Shown here: positions 21,240 through 30,482 of the stretch, in pieces
How the letters are laid out: each line of letters opens with the position of its first letter
Position numbering within the stretch: position 1 is the first letter of the stretch
Assembly (NCBI GenBank): GCA_019637315.1
Contig: JAHBVU010000004.1
Span: 62,001 to 126,000, forward strand
Length of the DNA: 64,000 bases
Source: Gemmatimonadales bacterium
GTDB taxonomy: Bacteria > Gemmatimonadota > Gemmatimonadetes > Gemmatimonadales > GWC2-71-9
Reading direction: 5' to 3'
The notes under the pieces: generated by a model
The model's database searches: none
What the model saw: only the letters and a program-made list of their open reading frames with translations
Told to the model about the DNA's origin: nothing
Position numbers and translations under genes: made by a program

Positions 21240-21599
21240 ATGGCCGCAAAGAAAAAGGCTGCAAAGAAGGCGACCAAGAAGGTCGCCAAGAAGCCGGCCG
21301 CCAAGAAGGCTGCCAAGAAGCCCGCCGCGAAAAAGGCCACCAAGAAGCGGACGCCGTCTGCGGCCTTCATGAAGGCGTTGAACCCGACGCCGGCGCTTGC
21401 TGCGGTGGTGGGCGACAAGGCGCTTCCGCGCACCGAAGTCACCAAGCGACTCTGGGCTTACATCAAGAAGCACAAGCTCCAGGACGCCAAGAACCGCCGC
21501 AACATCAATGCGGATGCGAACCTGAAGGCCGTCTTCGGTGGCAAGAGCACGGTCAACATGTTCGAGATGACCAAGCTGGTCAACAAGCACTTGAAGTAA
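21240..21599 (+). CDS. SWIB/MDM2-domain protein with histone H1-like lysine-rich N-terminus
   Basis: A 119-residue protein in two parts. Residues 1-40 are almost only Lys and Ala with some Pro (AKKKAAKKATKKVAKK-type repeats), like the tails of histone H1 and bacterial Hc1/AlgP proteins that coat DNA. Residues 45-119 are a SWIB fold: PTPALAAVVGDKALPRTEV, TKRLWAYIKKHKLQDAKNRR, NINADANLKAVFGGKSTVN and MFEMTKLVNKHL. It should be an abundant nucleoid-binding protein. A strong Shine-Dalgarno (AAGGAGAA) and a strong terminator support high, single-gene expression. Bacterial SWIB domains are known, notably in Chlamydia, but their role is not settled. Confidence 0.93.
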   Translation: MAAKKKAAKKATKKVAKKPAAKKAAKKPAAKKATKKRTPSAAFMKALNPTPALAAVVGDKALPRTEVTKRLWAYIKKHKLQDAKNRRNINADANLKAVFGGKSTVNMFEMTKLVNKHLK

Positions 21600-21624
21600 G
21601 CTCAGCAGTCCTGTACTGCACGAG

Positions 21625-21650
21625 AAGAGGCCGGACGTCTCCGGCCTCTT
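21625..21650. terminator. Rho-independent terminator
   Basis: A perfect 11-bp stem, AAGAGGCCGGA (21625-21635) with TCCGGCCTCTT (21640-21650) and loop CGTC, followed on the plus strand by TGCTTTCCCC. It lies 26 bp past the SWIB stop and 30 bp from the convergent PaaK stop, and can serve both. Confidence 0.85.
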
Positions 21651-21679
21651 TGCTTTCCCCCCGGTCGAGCATTCCGAAT

Positions 21680-23005
21680 CTACCGCAGGTCGACGACCCG
21701 TTTTGCTTTGCCCGCCGAGCGCGGAACCCCGCCTGGTGGTTCGTGTCGAACCGTGACCGACACGCCGACCATCGTCTTGATCCGATGCACCAGGGTGTGC
21801 GCAGCATGCGTCAGGACCTCCGTCGACACTCCGTCATCCCGGGGCTCGACGACAACGGCAAGCGTGTCGAGGCGACCCTCCCGACGGAGCTCCAGCAGAT
21901 AGTGCGGGGCGTAGATCTCGGCCTCGAGAATCAGCCCCTCGAGCTGCGAGGGAAACAGGTTGACTCCACGTACGATCAGCATGTCATCCGAACGTCCGCC
22001 GATGCGCCCCAGCCGGCGCATGCTGCGCGCGGTACCGGGCAGCAGGACCGAGAGATCACGAGTTCGGTAGCGTACCACCGGCATGGCTTCCTTGGTGAGC
22101 GAGGTAAAGACCAGCTCACCTGGCGATCCGTCGGGAAGCACCGCTCCGGTGTCGGGATCGATGATTTCCGGATAGAAATGGTCTTCCCAGACGACGAGGC
22201 CGTCCTTGGCCTCGACGCATTCCGAAGCAACGCCCGGGCCCATCACCTCGGACAGGCCGTAGATGTCCAAGGCATCCATCGCGAAGCTTGTCTCGATCTC
22301 GCTGCGCATGGCCTCGGTCCACGGCTCGGCGCCGTGGATACCGATTGCAAGCGACGACCCTGACGGATCGATGCCCAGCCTTCGAAACTCGTCGGCAATC
22401 ACCAGCGCATACGAAGGCGTACACATCAGGATGTCGGGGCGGAGTTCCCGGATGAACTGCACCTGCTTCTCCGTCTGACCGCCCGACATCGGCACCACGG
22501 TGCAGCCCAGCCGCTCGGCGCCGTAGTGCGCACCGAGGCCACCGGTAAAGAGCCCGTAGCCGTAGGCCACCTGGACCAGATCGCCGGCGCGACCACCTGC
22601 CGCCCGAATCGAGCGGGCCACCAAGTCGGCCCAATGGTCGAGATCCCGCCTGGTGTACCCCACCACGGTGGGCGTGCCCGTGGTTCCCGACGAGGCATGG
22701 AGCCGGGCCACCTGTTCCCTCGGCACGGCAAACATCCCGTACGGGAAGGTGTCGCGGAGATCGGCTTTGGCGGTAAACGGGAACCGGGCCAGGTCGTCCA
22801 GGGTGCGACAATCGTCCGGATGGACCCCCGCGGCCTCGCACTTGGCCCGATAGTGGGGTACCTGATCGTAGCTCTGCTTCAGCGTCGACCGGAGGCGCTC
22901 GAGTTGCAGCGCTGCAATCTCGTCACGGCTGGCGATTTCGATCGGGTCGAGACTGCTGCGGGGTGATGCGCCCCGCCGGGGCTTCCCGCTACGAGGCACG
23001 GTCAC
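21680..23005 (-). CDS. Phenylacetate-CoA ligase family protein (PaaK-like)
   Basis: A 441-residue adenylate-forming aryl-CoA ligase. Motifs are SSGTTGTPTVVGYTRRD (P-loop), YGYGLFTGGLGAHYGAERLG, IYGLSEVMGPGVASEC, YRTRDLSVLLPG, GRSDDMLIVRGVNLFPSQ and a C-terminal GKAKRVVDLR. PaaK converts phenylacetate to phenylacetyl-CoA, and relatives use other aromatic acids; no other paa genes are in the window. The GTG start at 23005 overlaps the amidase stop as GTGA, with GGGGGAA just upstream. It is the last gene of a four-gene operon with amidase, propeller-amidohydrolase and gamma-glutamyltransferase, so the acid it activates may be released by the upstream amidase (inference). Confidence 0.9.
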   Translation of the reverse strand: MTVPRSGKPRRGASPRSSLDPIEIASRDEIAALQLERLRSTLKQSYDQVPHYRAKCEAAGVHPDDCRTLDDLARFPFTAKADLRDTFPYGMFAVPREQVARLHASSGTTGTPTVVGYTRRDLDHWADLVARSIRAAGGRAGDLVQVAYGYGLFTGGLGAHYGAERLGCTVVPMSGGQTEKQVQFIRELRPDILMCTPSYALVIADEFRRLGIDPSGSSLAIGIHGAEPWTEAMRSEIETSFAMDALDIYGLSEVMGPGVASECVEAKDGLVVWEDHFYPEIIDPDTGAVLPDGSPGELVFTSLTKEAMPVVRYRTRDLSVLLPGTARSMRRLGRIGGRSDDMLIVRGVNLFPSQLEGLILEAEIYAPHYLLELRREGRLDTLAVVVEPRDDGVSTEVLTHAAHTLVHRIKTMVGVSVTVRHEPPGGVPRSAGKAKRVVDLR

Positions 23006-24504
23006 ACTTCCCCCCGGGCCAGCGGCGCCAGGCGATCGAACCAGGGTCGAGCCTGTTCCAGCTGGCCTGCCAGTCGGTACAGCGTGCCCTCCTCGCCGAG
23101 TCGGGCAACACACTGGATCCCGATCGGGAGGCCCTCACCGTTCCAGGCGAGTGGCACGCTCATCCCAGGCTGGCCCGTAGCGTTGAACAAAGGGGTGTAG
23201 GGAATCGCATCGAACACCTGCCCTGCCATTTGCTCGAGCAGACCGGCGGCCCGAATCAGTCGACCGGAGCCCAGCTTACCCAGCACCTCCACCAAGCTGC
23301 GCTCCCATGGCTTCGGCTGCAGCGCGCCGATCGGGAACGGAGGCACAGCCAGGGTTGGAGTCACCAGCACATCATACCGTTCGAAAAACCGCCCCACGGT
23401 CCGTGCCGTCGTGCCGAGGTGCCGCAGGGCTCGCGACAGCTGCTCAGCCGTGATGGCGCCGCCAAGCAGGGTCAGGGCCCATGTCTCGGGCTCCAGTTCA
23501 CTGGAGGAGGCGCGTCGCCCCAGTTCGACCTCTGCTTCGCGAAGCTCCGCAGCGGTCTCGGCTGCCACCATCGAGAGAAACGCCAGCGAAAAGGCTCGGC
23601 CATCGATGTCCGGGGCATCCTCGGTCACCTGATGGCCGAGATCCGCCAGGAGGCGGGCGGCGTCCTCGAGCGCGGCCCGGCAGTCCGGATGGACCGACCC
23701 GCCGAGGAACGGGTGCGCTGTCACGGCAATCCGCAGCTGACCCGGATCCCGCGAGACTTCTTCGAGATAGGGCCGTTCGGGATCGGTGATGAGATAGGGC
23801 GCCCCCGGATCAGCGCCGTGAATCGCGTCGAGCACCGCCGCGCTGTCGCGCACCGAGCGGGTCAGCACGTGCTCAACGACCGCTCCGTGCCAGTACTCAC
23901 CGGCATCGGGACCGGTCGGGATCCGGCCCCGCGATGGCTTGAGGCCAAAGAGCCCGCAACATGAGGCGGGAATCCGAATCGACCCGCCGCCGTCACCGCC
24001 GCTCGCGATCGGCACGATGCCCGCCGCAACCGCCGCCGCCGATCCTCCACTCGAACCGCCGCTGGTCCGCGACAAGTCCCACGGATTCCGCGTCGGACCG
24101 AACAGCATCGGCTCGGTGTAGGGCGTCAAGCCAAATTCGGGTGTGTTCGTCTTGCCCATCGTGACGAACCCGGCACGGCGATACCGCCGCATCAGCTCCG
24201 AATCGTGGTCGGACACATAGTCGGCCAGGAACCGACTTCCGGCGCGCATCCGTTCGCCCTGAACCGTTTGTCCCAGGTCTTTGACCAGAAAGGGTACCCC
24301 GCCAAAGGGGCCACCGCGGTTGGGGGCGGCTGCCTCGGCGCGGGCCGACGACTCCATCCGGTGGATGACCGCATTGACCACGGGGTTGAGCGCATCGAGG
24401 CGCGAAAGCGCGAACTCGAGCAACTGCTCCGCCGAGACCTGCCGCGCCTCGACCAGCTGCGCCAGACCAAGCCCGTCGTAGGACAGATATTCCGCCAGAT
24501 TCAT
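23002..24504 (-). CDS. Amidase (amidase signature family)
   Basis: A 500-residue amidase signature enzyme with a Ser-cisSer-Lys triad: Lys in [12 protein letters not shown], the signature [15 protein letters not shown], and the nucleophile region [19 protein letters not shown] followed by [12 protein letters not shown]. Family members hydrolyse amides to acid and ammonia or amine; aryl amides, acylamino acids and 6-aminohexanoate oligomers are among known substrates. There is no signal peptide, so it is cytoplasmic. It lies 14 bp after the propeller-amidohydrolase and overlaps the PaaK-like ligase by 4 bases. The order amidase then aryl-CoA ligase suggests sequential release and activation of a carboxylic acid. 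The family is certain. Confidence 0.93.
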   Translation of the reverse strand: MNLAEYLSYDGLGLAQLVEARQVSAEQLLEFALSRLDALNPVVNAVIHRMESSARAEAAAPNRGGPFGGVPFLVKDLGQTVQGERMRAGSRFLADYVSDHDSELMRRYRRAGFVTMGKTNTPEFGLTPYTEPMLFGPTRNPWDLSRTSGGSSGGSAAAVAAGIVPIASGGDGGGSIRIPASCCGLFGLKPSRGRIPTGPDAGEYWHGAVVEHVLTRSVRDSAAVLDAIHGADPGAPYLITDPERPYLEEVSRDPGQLRIAVTAHPFLGGSVHPDCRAALEDAARLLADLGHQVTEDAPDIDGRAFSLAFLSMVAAETAAELREAEVELGRRASSSELEPETWALTLLGGAITAEQLSRALRHLGTTARTVGRFFERYDVLVTPTLAVPPFPIGALQPKPWERSLVEVLGKLGSGRLIRAAGLLEQMAGQVFDAIPYTPLFNATGQPGMSVPLAWNGEGLPIGIQCVARLGEEGTLYRLAGQLEQARPWFDRLAPLARGEV

Positions 24505-24518
24505 CCGCAGCGCCCCGC

Positions 24519-27500
24519 CTAGTGTCGGTCAATCTGCGCCGAGCCCGTCGAACTGCCGCGCATCCGGTACTGGATGCCTGGCGGCTGCGGATCGGGATGG
24601 ACCCGGCCGGCATCACTGCCGCGGTACAACACGCCGTTGAGCATCACCATGTCGATGGTCTTGGCATGCCGGATGTCGTCGAGCGGGTTCTGATTCAGGA
24701 TGACGAGGTCCGCCAGCTTGCCCACCTCGATCGAACCGATCTGCGCGCCGAGCCCGAGATACCGGGCGCTGGCGATGGTCGCGGTCTCGAGGATCTCGAG
24801 GGGTGTGAAGCCACCGCGCGCCAACAGCTCCATCTCCCAGTGCTTGTCGAGACCGTGCATCTGGCCGTGTCCACTGACGTGAATCGAGACCCCTGCCTGT
24901 CGGAGGCGCCGGATCTCGCGAGCCATCTCCTCGGCGTAAATGTCGTCTTCGAAGTATCGGGTCGGCCGACGGAAGCGAATCAAATCGTTCTTTGGAAAGA
25001 AGGTGAGCAGCTTCGGATCCTCCCAGAGCCGGTCTCGCTGATGAAATGCGGTCTCTCCCTGCGGCCCGTTGTAGGAGACGATCAGCGTGGGAGTGTTGCC
25101 GGCTCCGGTCGCTGCCCACAGGCGATGAACATCCGCGTACATCGGGGTCATGCCGACGGTGTGCTCGAGTCCGGTCACGCCGTCCATCAGCATCGTCATA
25201 CTCATCTGGAAGTCTGCGGCGGTCTCGGAGACCACGTTGAGGCCCGCTCGCCGCGCGGCCTCGTAGAGCCAGACACGGGATGAGCGGTCGAAGTGAACGT
25301 AGTCTTTGAGGGCCGCGGCTCCGTAGGCCTTGTTGAACGCAACGACCTCGTCGGCATCCTCCTGAGAACGGATCGGTCGGTACGATTTGGGCCGGAAGTA
25401 GCGCAGACCGTAGATCGGTGGGCCGGTCGAGAGCAGCCGGGAACCCGTAATGGCACCGGCACGCTGGAGGTCGGCAACCTGGAAATCTTTCACATGGTTG
25501 CCGTACACCTCGTATACCGTGGTCGTGCCATACGCCAGGTTGGCAAGCAGACCGACATGCTCCTGCTCGATCACGCCCAAGGTGGCCGCGTCGGGATTAT
25601 AGTGGCCATGCGCGTCGACGATCCCCGGCATGACGGTCTTACCGCGCAGATCAAAGACGCGAGCACCTGCAGGCGCCGCGACACCGACCCCGACCTGCTC
25701 GATCCGGTTGTTCCGCACGACGATCGTCGCGTTGTCGAGCACCTGTCGAGTACCATCCATGGTAATGACCCTGGCGTTGGTCAACGCCACCACGCCGGAC
25801 GGCACCGCCACCTGGTATTCGAAGGACACGTCGGTGGCCCGTGACCCGGGCCGCGAGGCCAGAATGTCGGCCAGTGACTTCTGATGCAGCATGGCGCCGC
25901 GAGACCAGAACAACTCCTTGCTGTCAGGGCTCCAGTCGACGTACTCACCGTCGTCCCGGTCGACTCGGATGGCGGTTCCCTGCCGGTCGAAGCCAGACAC
26001 GGTCAACATCTTACCTGCATCGTTCATCGGTACGAGATAGGTCCGGAAGTACTCTCGCAGCGCTATCCAGCGCAGATCAGGCGACACCACCGCCCGTGCG
26101 CCGTGGGGAAACGCAAAGAGCGTCCGTTTACCCTGGCCATCGAGCCGGACCTCACGGAGAAAGAGCGTGTCCCGCTCGAGTTCGTTTACGAGAAGGCGGT
26201 CGCCGGCAGGATTGAACCGGATGGCTGGCGCAACCCGTACCGCCAGCGGGTTCGAAGGTCGCCAAACGAGGGTCGTTACCTCGCGCTCGGTCCGATCGGG
26301 CCCCATGACGAGCAAGGTGAACTCGCTTTGTTGCTCCAGCGCAGCGCCGCGATTGAGGTCGCCGGCGCCCCGCAGATAGGCGAGCGTCTTCCCGTCCGCC
26401 GAGAGCGTGAGTCCACCATACGAGGCTGCAACCGTAGTGAGCCGAGCCGGAACACGACGGGTTCCAGCAAGCGGAAGTGACCAGACGCTGCCCAGGCTGT
26501 CATCGGACCAGCTGGCGTAGTAGACCGTTTTGGTTGCGGGATCGTAGGCAGGGCTCGACTCGAACGCTCGAGAGCGGGTCAGGTTGGTGACCTGCCCGCC
26601 GCTCCCGAGGTGGATGTCGCCCAGGGCCTCCGATAGAACCCCCTGATCGGTCGGCTGGATCCAGCGGTGTACCCGGGTGCGCACCTTCCCATCGACCGGC
26701 AGGGGCACTTCGAAGGCGAGGCGGTCGACGATCGGCCGCCTGACCGGGGCGCTGAAGGGAATGGCGCGCACGGCACCCGTCGCCAGCTCGACCGAGTTGA
26801 GCTTGCCGCCTGAGGAGAAGACGATTGCTTTGCCGTCGGGCGTCCAGCTCATCAGGGGATAGACGCCGTAGGTGCCGCCGGGTCCGGACTCCATCCGATC
26901 GTGGTCGAGCTTCGACACGAGGACCCGCTCCCGCTGCGTCGCCAGGTCGTGGAGCACCAGTACCGTTTCGAGGTCAGCGCGATGCACGTAGGCCAGCCAG
27001 TTGCCATCGGGAGACACCAGCGGACTGGCTGCGCCACCGGGCCGTTCGATGTACGTGCTGACTGCACCGGTGGTCAGATCGTAAGTCCTGATCCGATAGC
27101 CCGACTGGTACAGCGGCCCGGCTGCTTCCGCGAAGTAGACCTTGCCGTTGTTGGGATGCTCGGAGAAGTGAGAGGCAATCCCGAAGATCGCGTTGCTGAG
27201 CAAGGTAACTCGCGATCCGTGGCGATCGACCCGGGTGGCGCCGAACCTGGCGCCGAGATCCATGGTGCCGGCGTAGGCATAGCGTCCATCACGAGACCAG
27301 CTTCCCAGAAACGTGCGGCTGTCGAACGAGGCAAACCGATACACCGAGTCGGTGCCGCGCACCAGCAACCAGAGCTCCTCTTTCCCGCCGCGATCGGAGG
27401 TGAAAAGAATCTGGCGTCCGTCGGGACTGTAACGCGGGAGGTGATTGAACGAGCGGCCCTGCGTCAGAGCGACGGCGTTGCCGCCCTCGATCGGCATCTC

Positions 27501-27710
27501 ATAGAGATGTCCAAGCAGATCGAACACGACTCGGCGCCCGTCGGGTGAGACGTCGGCACTGATCCAGGTTCCTTCCGTGGCCGTAAACTCCAGCAGCCGG
27601 GTCGGCGTCTTGAGTGAGTCGATGTGGAACGGCGCCGGGCCTCCATCCTGCGCGGCAAGCGGTGCGACTGCGGCCAGCGAGATCGATACGACCAGGTTGC
27701 GAATCGTCAT
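24519..27710 (-). CDS. Exported TolB-type beta-propeller fused to amidohydrolase
   Basis: A 1063-residue exported protein. It begins with a signal peptide (SISLAAVAPLAAQ), then about 600 residues of TolB/WD40-like blades (SPDGRRVVFDLLGHLYEM, YSPDGRQILFTSDRGGKEE). A C-terminal amidohydrolase follows from about residue 640, with HxH in GIVDAHGHYNPD, later His in LEHTVGMTP and SGHGQMHGLDKH, and the LADLVILNQNPL strap. It probably cleaves peptide-like or cyclic amides in the periplasm, with the propeller controlling access, by analogy to S9 peptidases. It is a close paralogue in layout of the protein at 46429-49866. It starts 3 bp after the gamma-glutamyltransferase stop. Confidence 0.92.
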   Translation of the reverse strand: MTIRNLVVSISLAAVAPLAAQDGGPAPFHIDSLKTPTRLLEFTATEGTWISADVSPDGRRVVFDLLGHLYEMPIEGGNAVALTQGRSFNHLPRYSPDGRQILFTSDRGGKEELWLLVRGTDSVYRFASFDSRTFLGSWSRDGRYAYAGTMDLGARFGATRVDRHGSRVTLLSNAIFGIASHFSEHPNNGKVYFAEAAGPLYQSGYRIRTYDLTTGAVSTYIERPGGAASPLVSPDGNWLAYVHRADLETVLVLHDLATQRERVLVSKLDHDRMESGPGGTYGVYPLMSWTPDGKAIVFSSGGKLNSVELATGAVRAIPFSAPVRRPIVDRLAFEVPLPVDGKVRTRVHRWIQPTDQGVLSEALGDIHLGSGGQVTNLTRSRAFESSPAYDPATKTVYYASWSDDSLGSVWSLPLAGTRRVPARLTTVAASYGGLTLSADGKTLAYLRGAGDLNRGAALEQQSEFTLLVMGPDRTEREVTTLVWRPSNPLAVRVAPAIRFNPAGDRLLVNELERDTLFLREVRLDGQGKRTLFAFPHGARAVVSPDLRWIALREYFRTYLVPMNDAGKMLTVSGFDRQGTAIRVDRDDGEYVDWSPDSKELFWSRGAMLHQKSLADILASRPGSRATDVSFEYQVAVPSGVVALTNARVITMDGTRQVLDNATIVVRNNRIEQVGVGVAAPAGARVFDLRGKTVMPGIVDAHGHYNPDAATLGVIEQEHVGLLANLAYGTTTVYEVYGNHVKDFQVADLQRAGAITGSRLLSTGPPIYGLRYFRPKSYRPIRSQEDADEVVAFNKAYGAAALKDYVHFDRSSRVWLYEAARRAGLNVVSETAADFQMSMTMLMDGVTGLEHTVGMTPMYADVHRLWAATGAGNTPTLIVSYNGPQGETAFHQRDRLWEDPKLLTFFPKNDLIRFRRPTRYFEDDIYAEEMAREIRRLRQAGVSIHVSGHGQMHGLDKHWEMELLARGGFTPLEILETATIASARYLGLGAQIGSIEVGKLADLVILNQNPLDDIRHAKTIDMVMLNGVLYRGSDAGRVHPDPQPPGIQYRMRGSSTGSAQIDRH

Positions 27711-27713
27711 TGG

Positions 27714-29393
27714 TCAGTGCCCCGCCGCCATGCCGTCTTTGCGCGGATCGGAGGCTGCGGCGTAGCCTCGATCCAGCCGAATGATTGCCTGCGCCCCTCC
27801 GGCCGAGCCCCGGACCAGGTCGATCACGTCATGCCCGCGTCGCTTGAGCTCGGCCCGAACCGACTCCGGAATGGGCCATTCGAGGCCAACCCGCACGCCA
27901 GTGAAATGCCGGAACCTTGCCTGGTCGAGCGCGTCCTGCAGTTCCATGCCGAAGGTGAGCAGGTTGAGCAGGACCTGGACATGTCCCTGCGCCTGGATCG
28001 CGCCACCCATGACACCATAACTCATCCACGGTGTCTCAACGCCATTCGCGCCGATCTTGGTCACAAAGGCGGGAATGATGGTATGAAACGGGCGGATGTT
28101 CGGGGCAAACGTGTTAGGCAGTCCCTCATCGAGCGTAAACCCGCCGCCACGGTTGTGCAGGATGATGCCCGTACCCGGAACGACGACGCCGGAACCGAAC
28201 AGGGAGTAGATGCTGTTGATGAACGACACCATGTTGCCGTCGCGATCCGCAGTGGTGAGGTAGATCGTCTCACTCGAGGTCAGGGCAGGACCAGGATCGA
28301 CTTGCGTCGACGCGCGGGCGGGATCGAGCCGAGACCTGCGCTGCGCGATGAACCCGTCCGACAAGAGATACTCGGCCGGTACCTTCATGGTCTTGGGATC
28401 GCCGACGAACTGGGCCAAGTCGGCATAGGCCAGTTTCTTGGCTTCGATCAGGTGATGGAGATAGTCGGCGGAGTTGTGCCCCATGGCCGCCAGATCATAG
28501 GGCTCCAGGATGCGCAGCATCTCCAGCGCCGCGATGCCCTGGCCGTTCGGCGGCAGCTCGTAGAGTCGGTGCCCCTTGAACGGCACCGACATCGGGGTCA
28601 CCCAATCGTTGGTATGACGCTTCAGGTCGTCGACGGTGATGAACCCGCCCAGATCCTGCACCCGCCGAGCGATCTGCGCACCGAGAGAACCGCCGTAGAA
28701 GACACCGATTCCTTCCTTGGCAATCAACCGGTAGCTGCGCGCCAGGTCGGGGACCGTCATCCACTCGCCGGCTTTTGGGGCAACCCCGCCAGGCAGGTAG
28801 GCTGCCCGCCCCGCTTCGTCGAGGGTACTGGCCGACTCGGCCCAGTCTTCCGCAATGATCGGGGTGACGGGAAAGCCCTGCTCGGCAATCCTGATCGCGG
28901 GCGCGAGCGCCTCGGCGAGGGTTAGCGTCCCATGTTTGGCAAGGAGGTCCTGCCAACCGGCCAGCGCTCCGGGCACCGTCACGAGCTCGGCACCGGAAGC
29001 CGGCATTGCCTTGTGGCCGCGGTCCAGCATGGTCTTTCGCGACGCCAGTGACCCCGAACGCCCGCTGGCGTTGAGGCCGACGAGCCGGCCCTCCTTGGCC
29101 GACCAGAACAGCGCGAACAGGTCGCCGCCCGCACCCGTCATCATCGGCTCGACGACCGTCAGGACGGCGGCGGCCGTAACGGCCGCGTCGATGGCGTTGC
29201 CACCTCGTTCGAGCACAGCGAGGCCGGCCGCGGTCGCCAGCGGTTGGCTGGTGGCCACCGCGCCATTGGGAGCATAGACGGTCGATCGGCCGGCGAGCGA
29301 CGGCTTCGGCGCTTGAGCCGCGGCGCCAGTCGGGTCACCGAGCAGCATAAGACCTCCTACCGCGAGGCAGCAGAGATGTCGGACGTGACGCAT
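27714..29393 (-). CDS. ggt: Gamma-glutamyltransferase
   Basis: A 559-residue exported Ntn-hydrolase precursor. It has a signal peptide (CCLAVGGLMLLGDPTGAAAQ), a large-subunit start with GAVATSQPLATAAGLAVLERG and VVEPMMTGAGGDLF, and SSETIYLTTADRDGNMVSF, where the Thr after Glu is the likely autocleavage and catalytic residue. GGGFTLDEGLPN then follows. It transfers or hydrolyses gamma-glutamyl groups from glutathione and similar peptides in the periplasm. Lead gene of a four-gene operon (ggt, propeller-amidohydrolase, amidase, PaaK-like), with a TAGATT box 27 bp upstream and AAGGAG near the start. The class is certain; whether the substrate is glutathione is not. Confidence 0.93.
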   Translation of the reverse strand: MRHVRHLCCLAVGGLMLLGDPTGAAAQAPKPSLAGRSTVYAPNGAVATSQPLATAAGLAVLERGGNAIDAAVTAAAVLTVVEPMMTGAGGDLFALFWSAKEGRLVGLNASGRSGSLASRKTMLDRGHKAMPASGAELVTVPGALAGWQDLLAKHGTLTLAEALAPAIRIAEQGFPVTPIIAEDWAESASTLDEAGRAAYLPGGVAPKAGEWMTVPDLARSYRLIAKEGIGVFYGGSLGAQIARRVQDLGGFITVDDLKRHTNDWVTPMSVPFKGHRLYELPPNGQGIAALEMLRILEPYDLAAMGHNSADYLHHLIEAKKLAYADLAQFVGDPKTMKVPAEYLLSDGFIAQRRSRLDPARASTQVDPGPALTSSETIYLTTADRDGNMVSFINSIYSLFGSGVVVPGTGIILHNRGGGFTLDEGLPNTFAPNIRPFHTIIPAFVTKIGANGVETPWMSYGVMGGAIQAQGHVQVLLNLLTFGMELQDALDQARFRHFTGVRVGLEWPIPESVRAELKRRGHDVIDLVRGSAGGAQAIIRLDRGYAAASDPRKDGMAAGH

Positions 29394-29419
29394 GGGGGGC
29401 TTCTCCTTGAGGTCCGTCC

Positions 29420-29425
29420 AATCTA
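29420..29425 (-). promoter_or_regulatory. -10-like box TAGATT for ggt operon
   Basis: TAGATT on the minus strand, 27 bp before the ggt ATG and within the 65-bp gap to the divergent epimerase gene. On the plus side the only -10-like sequence is TATCGT, 6 bases before ATG 29459, which would give a nearly leaderless message. Confidence 0.45.
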
Positions 29426-29458
29426 CATCGCGCCGAGAGGAGCGACTATCGTTCCTGG

Positions 29459-30472
29459 ATGGCCGACGAGACCGCGCTGGAATGTGAGCTGTCCGAGCCG
29501 ACCCCGGATCTGATCGAGGCGATGCGCCGGATCGAGGGCGACATCGTCATTCTGGGCGCCGGCGGCAAGATGGGGCCGACCTTAGCGCAGCTGGCGGTTC
29601 GGGCTTCGGATGCCTCCGGCAATCGGCGACAGATCGTGGCCGTCGCGCGTTTCAGCGATCCCGGCGCACGCTTGGCCATCGAGGCCGCGGGAGCCCGATG
29701 CATCAGGGCCGACCTGCTCGACACCGATCTGAACGGTCTGCCCGACGCCCCCAACGTGATCTTCATGGCCGGACAGAAGTTCGGCACCACGGGCGACACC
29801 GCGCGCACCTGGGCGGTCAATGCCCTGCTCCCCGGCCTGGTGGTCACCCGCTACCGGGGAGCGCGCCTGGTGGTGTTCTCGACGGGTAATGTCTATCCGT
29901 TCTGGCCCCTGGAGAGTGAGGGGCCGACCGAGAGCGATCCGGTCGGCCCGGTCGGCGAGTATGCCCAGTCCGCGCTCGCGCGAGAGCGGATTTTCGAGTA
30001 TGCTGGCGAGAGGCACGGCACCCGGTCCGCGATCCTTCGCATCAACTACGCGATCGAGCCGCGTTACGGGGTGCTCCGGGACATTGCCGATCGGGTCCGT
30101 CGCCGGGAACCGATCAGCCTCGCCATGGGTCGCGTCAACGTGATCTGGCAGCGGGACGCCAATGCCATCGCGCTTCGGGCGCTCGAGTATGTGGCGGCAC
30201 CGCCGTTCGTCATCAACGTCACCGGACGACCGGCCCTGTCGGTTCGCTCGCTGGCGGAGCGCTTCGGCGCCCGGTGGGGCGTTGACCCCGTCTTCAGGGG
30301 TGCGGAAGAGCCCTCGGCGCTGTTGTCGAATGCGTCACTCATGGAACGTGTGTTCGGACCGCCCTCGGTCGACGTCGAAGCCATGGTCGACCGGATCGTC
30401 CGGTGGGTCGACAGCGGCGGGCGCTCGCTTGGCAAGCCGACCCGTTTTGAAGAACGGAGGGGCGCATTTTGA
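29459..30472 (+). CDS. NAD-dependent epimerase/dehydratase-like protein (extended SDR)
   Basis: A 337-residue extended SDR. The nucleotide motif is GDIVILGAGGKMGPTLAQL, then VIFMAGQKFGTTG, VFSTGNVYPFWP and GEYAQSALARERIFEYAGER. At the YxxxK position it reads YAQSA, so the catalytic Lys is replaced by Ala. Later segments (RINYAIEPRYGVL, VNVIWQRDANAIALRALE) follow the epimerase layout. It probably binds a nucleotide cofactor and a sugar derivative, but epimerase chemistry is doubtful without the Lys. The next gene (DapA-like) starts 10 bp after its stop. It converges with the sugar-catabolism run, of which it is probably part. Confidence 0.85.
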   Translation: MADETALECELSEPTPDLIEAMRRIEGDIVILGAGGKMGPTLAQLAVRASDASGNRRQIVAVARFSDPGARLAIEAAGARCIRADLLDTDLNGLPDAPNVIFMAGQKFGTTGDTARTWAVNALLPGLVVTRYRGARLVVFSTGNVYPFWPLESEGPTESDPVGPVGEYAQSALARERIFEYAGERHGTRSAILRINYAIEPRYGVLRDIADRVRRREPISLAMGRVNVIWQRDANAIALRALEYVAAPPFVINVTGRPALSVRSLAERFGARWGVDPVFRGAEEPSALLSNASLMERVFGPPSVDVEAMVDRIVRWVDSGGRSLGKPTRFEERRGAF

Positions 30473-30482
30473 TGCGCAAGGT

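Noticed and set aside
21240-21360. DNA tandem repeat in the SWIB gene
   Set aside because: The AAG/GCC-rich repetition is explained by the Lys/Ala tail coded in frame.
21677-21682. A seventh TAGATT box
   Set aside because: It overlaps the stop codon of the PaaK-like gene and points at no start, so it looks like chance.
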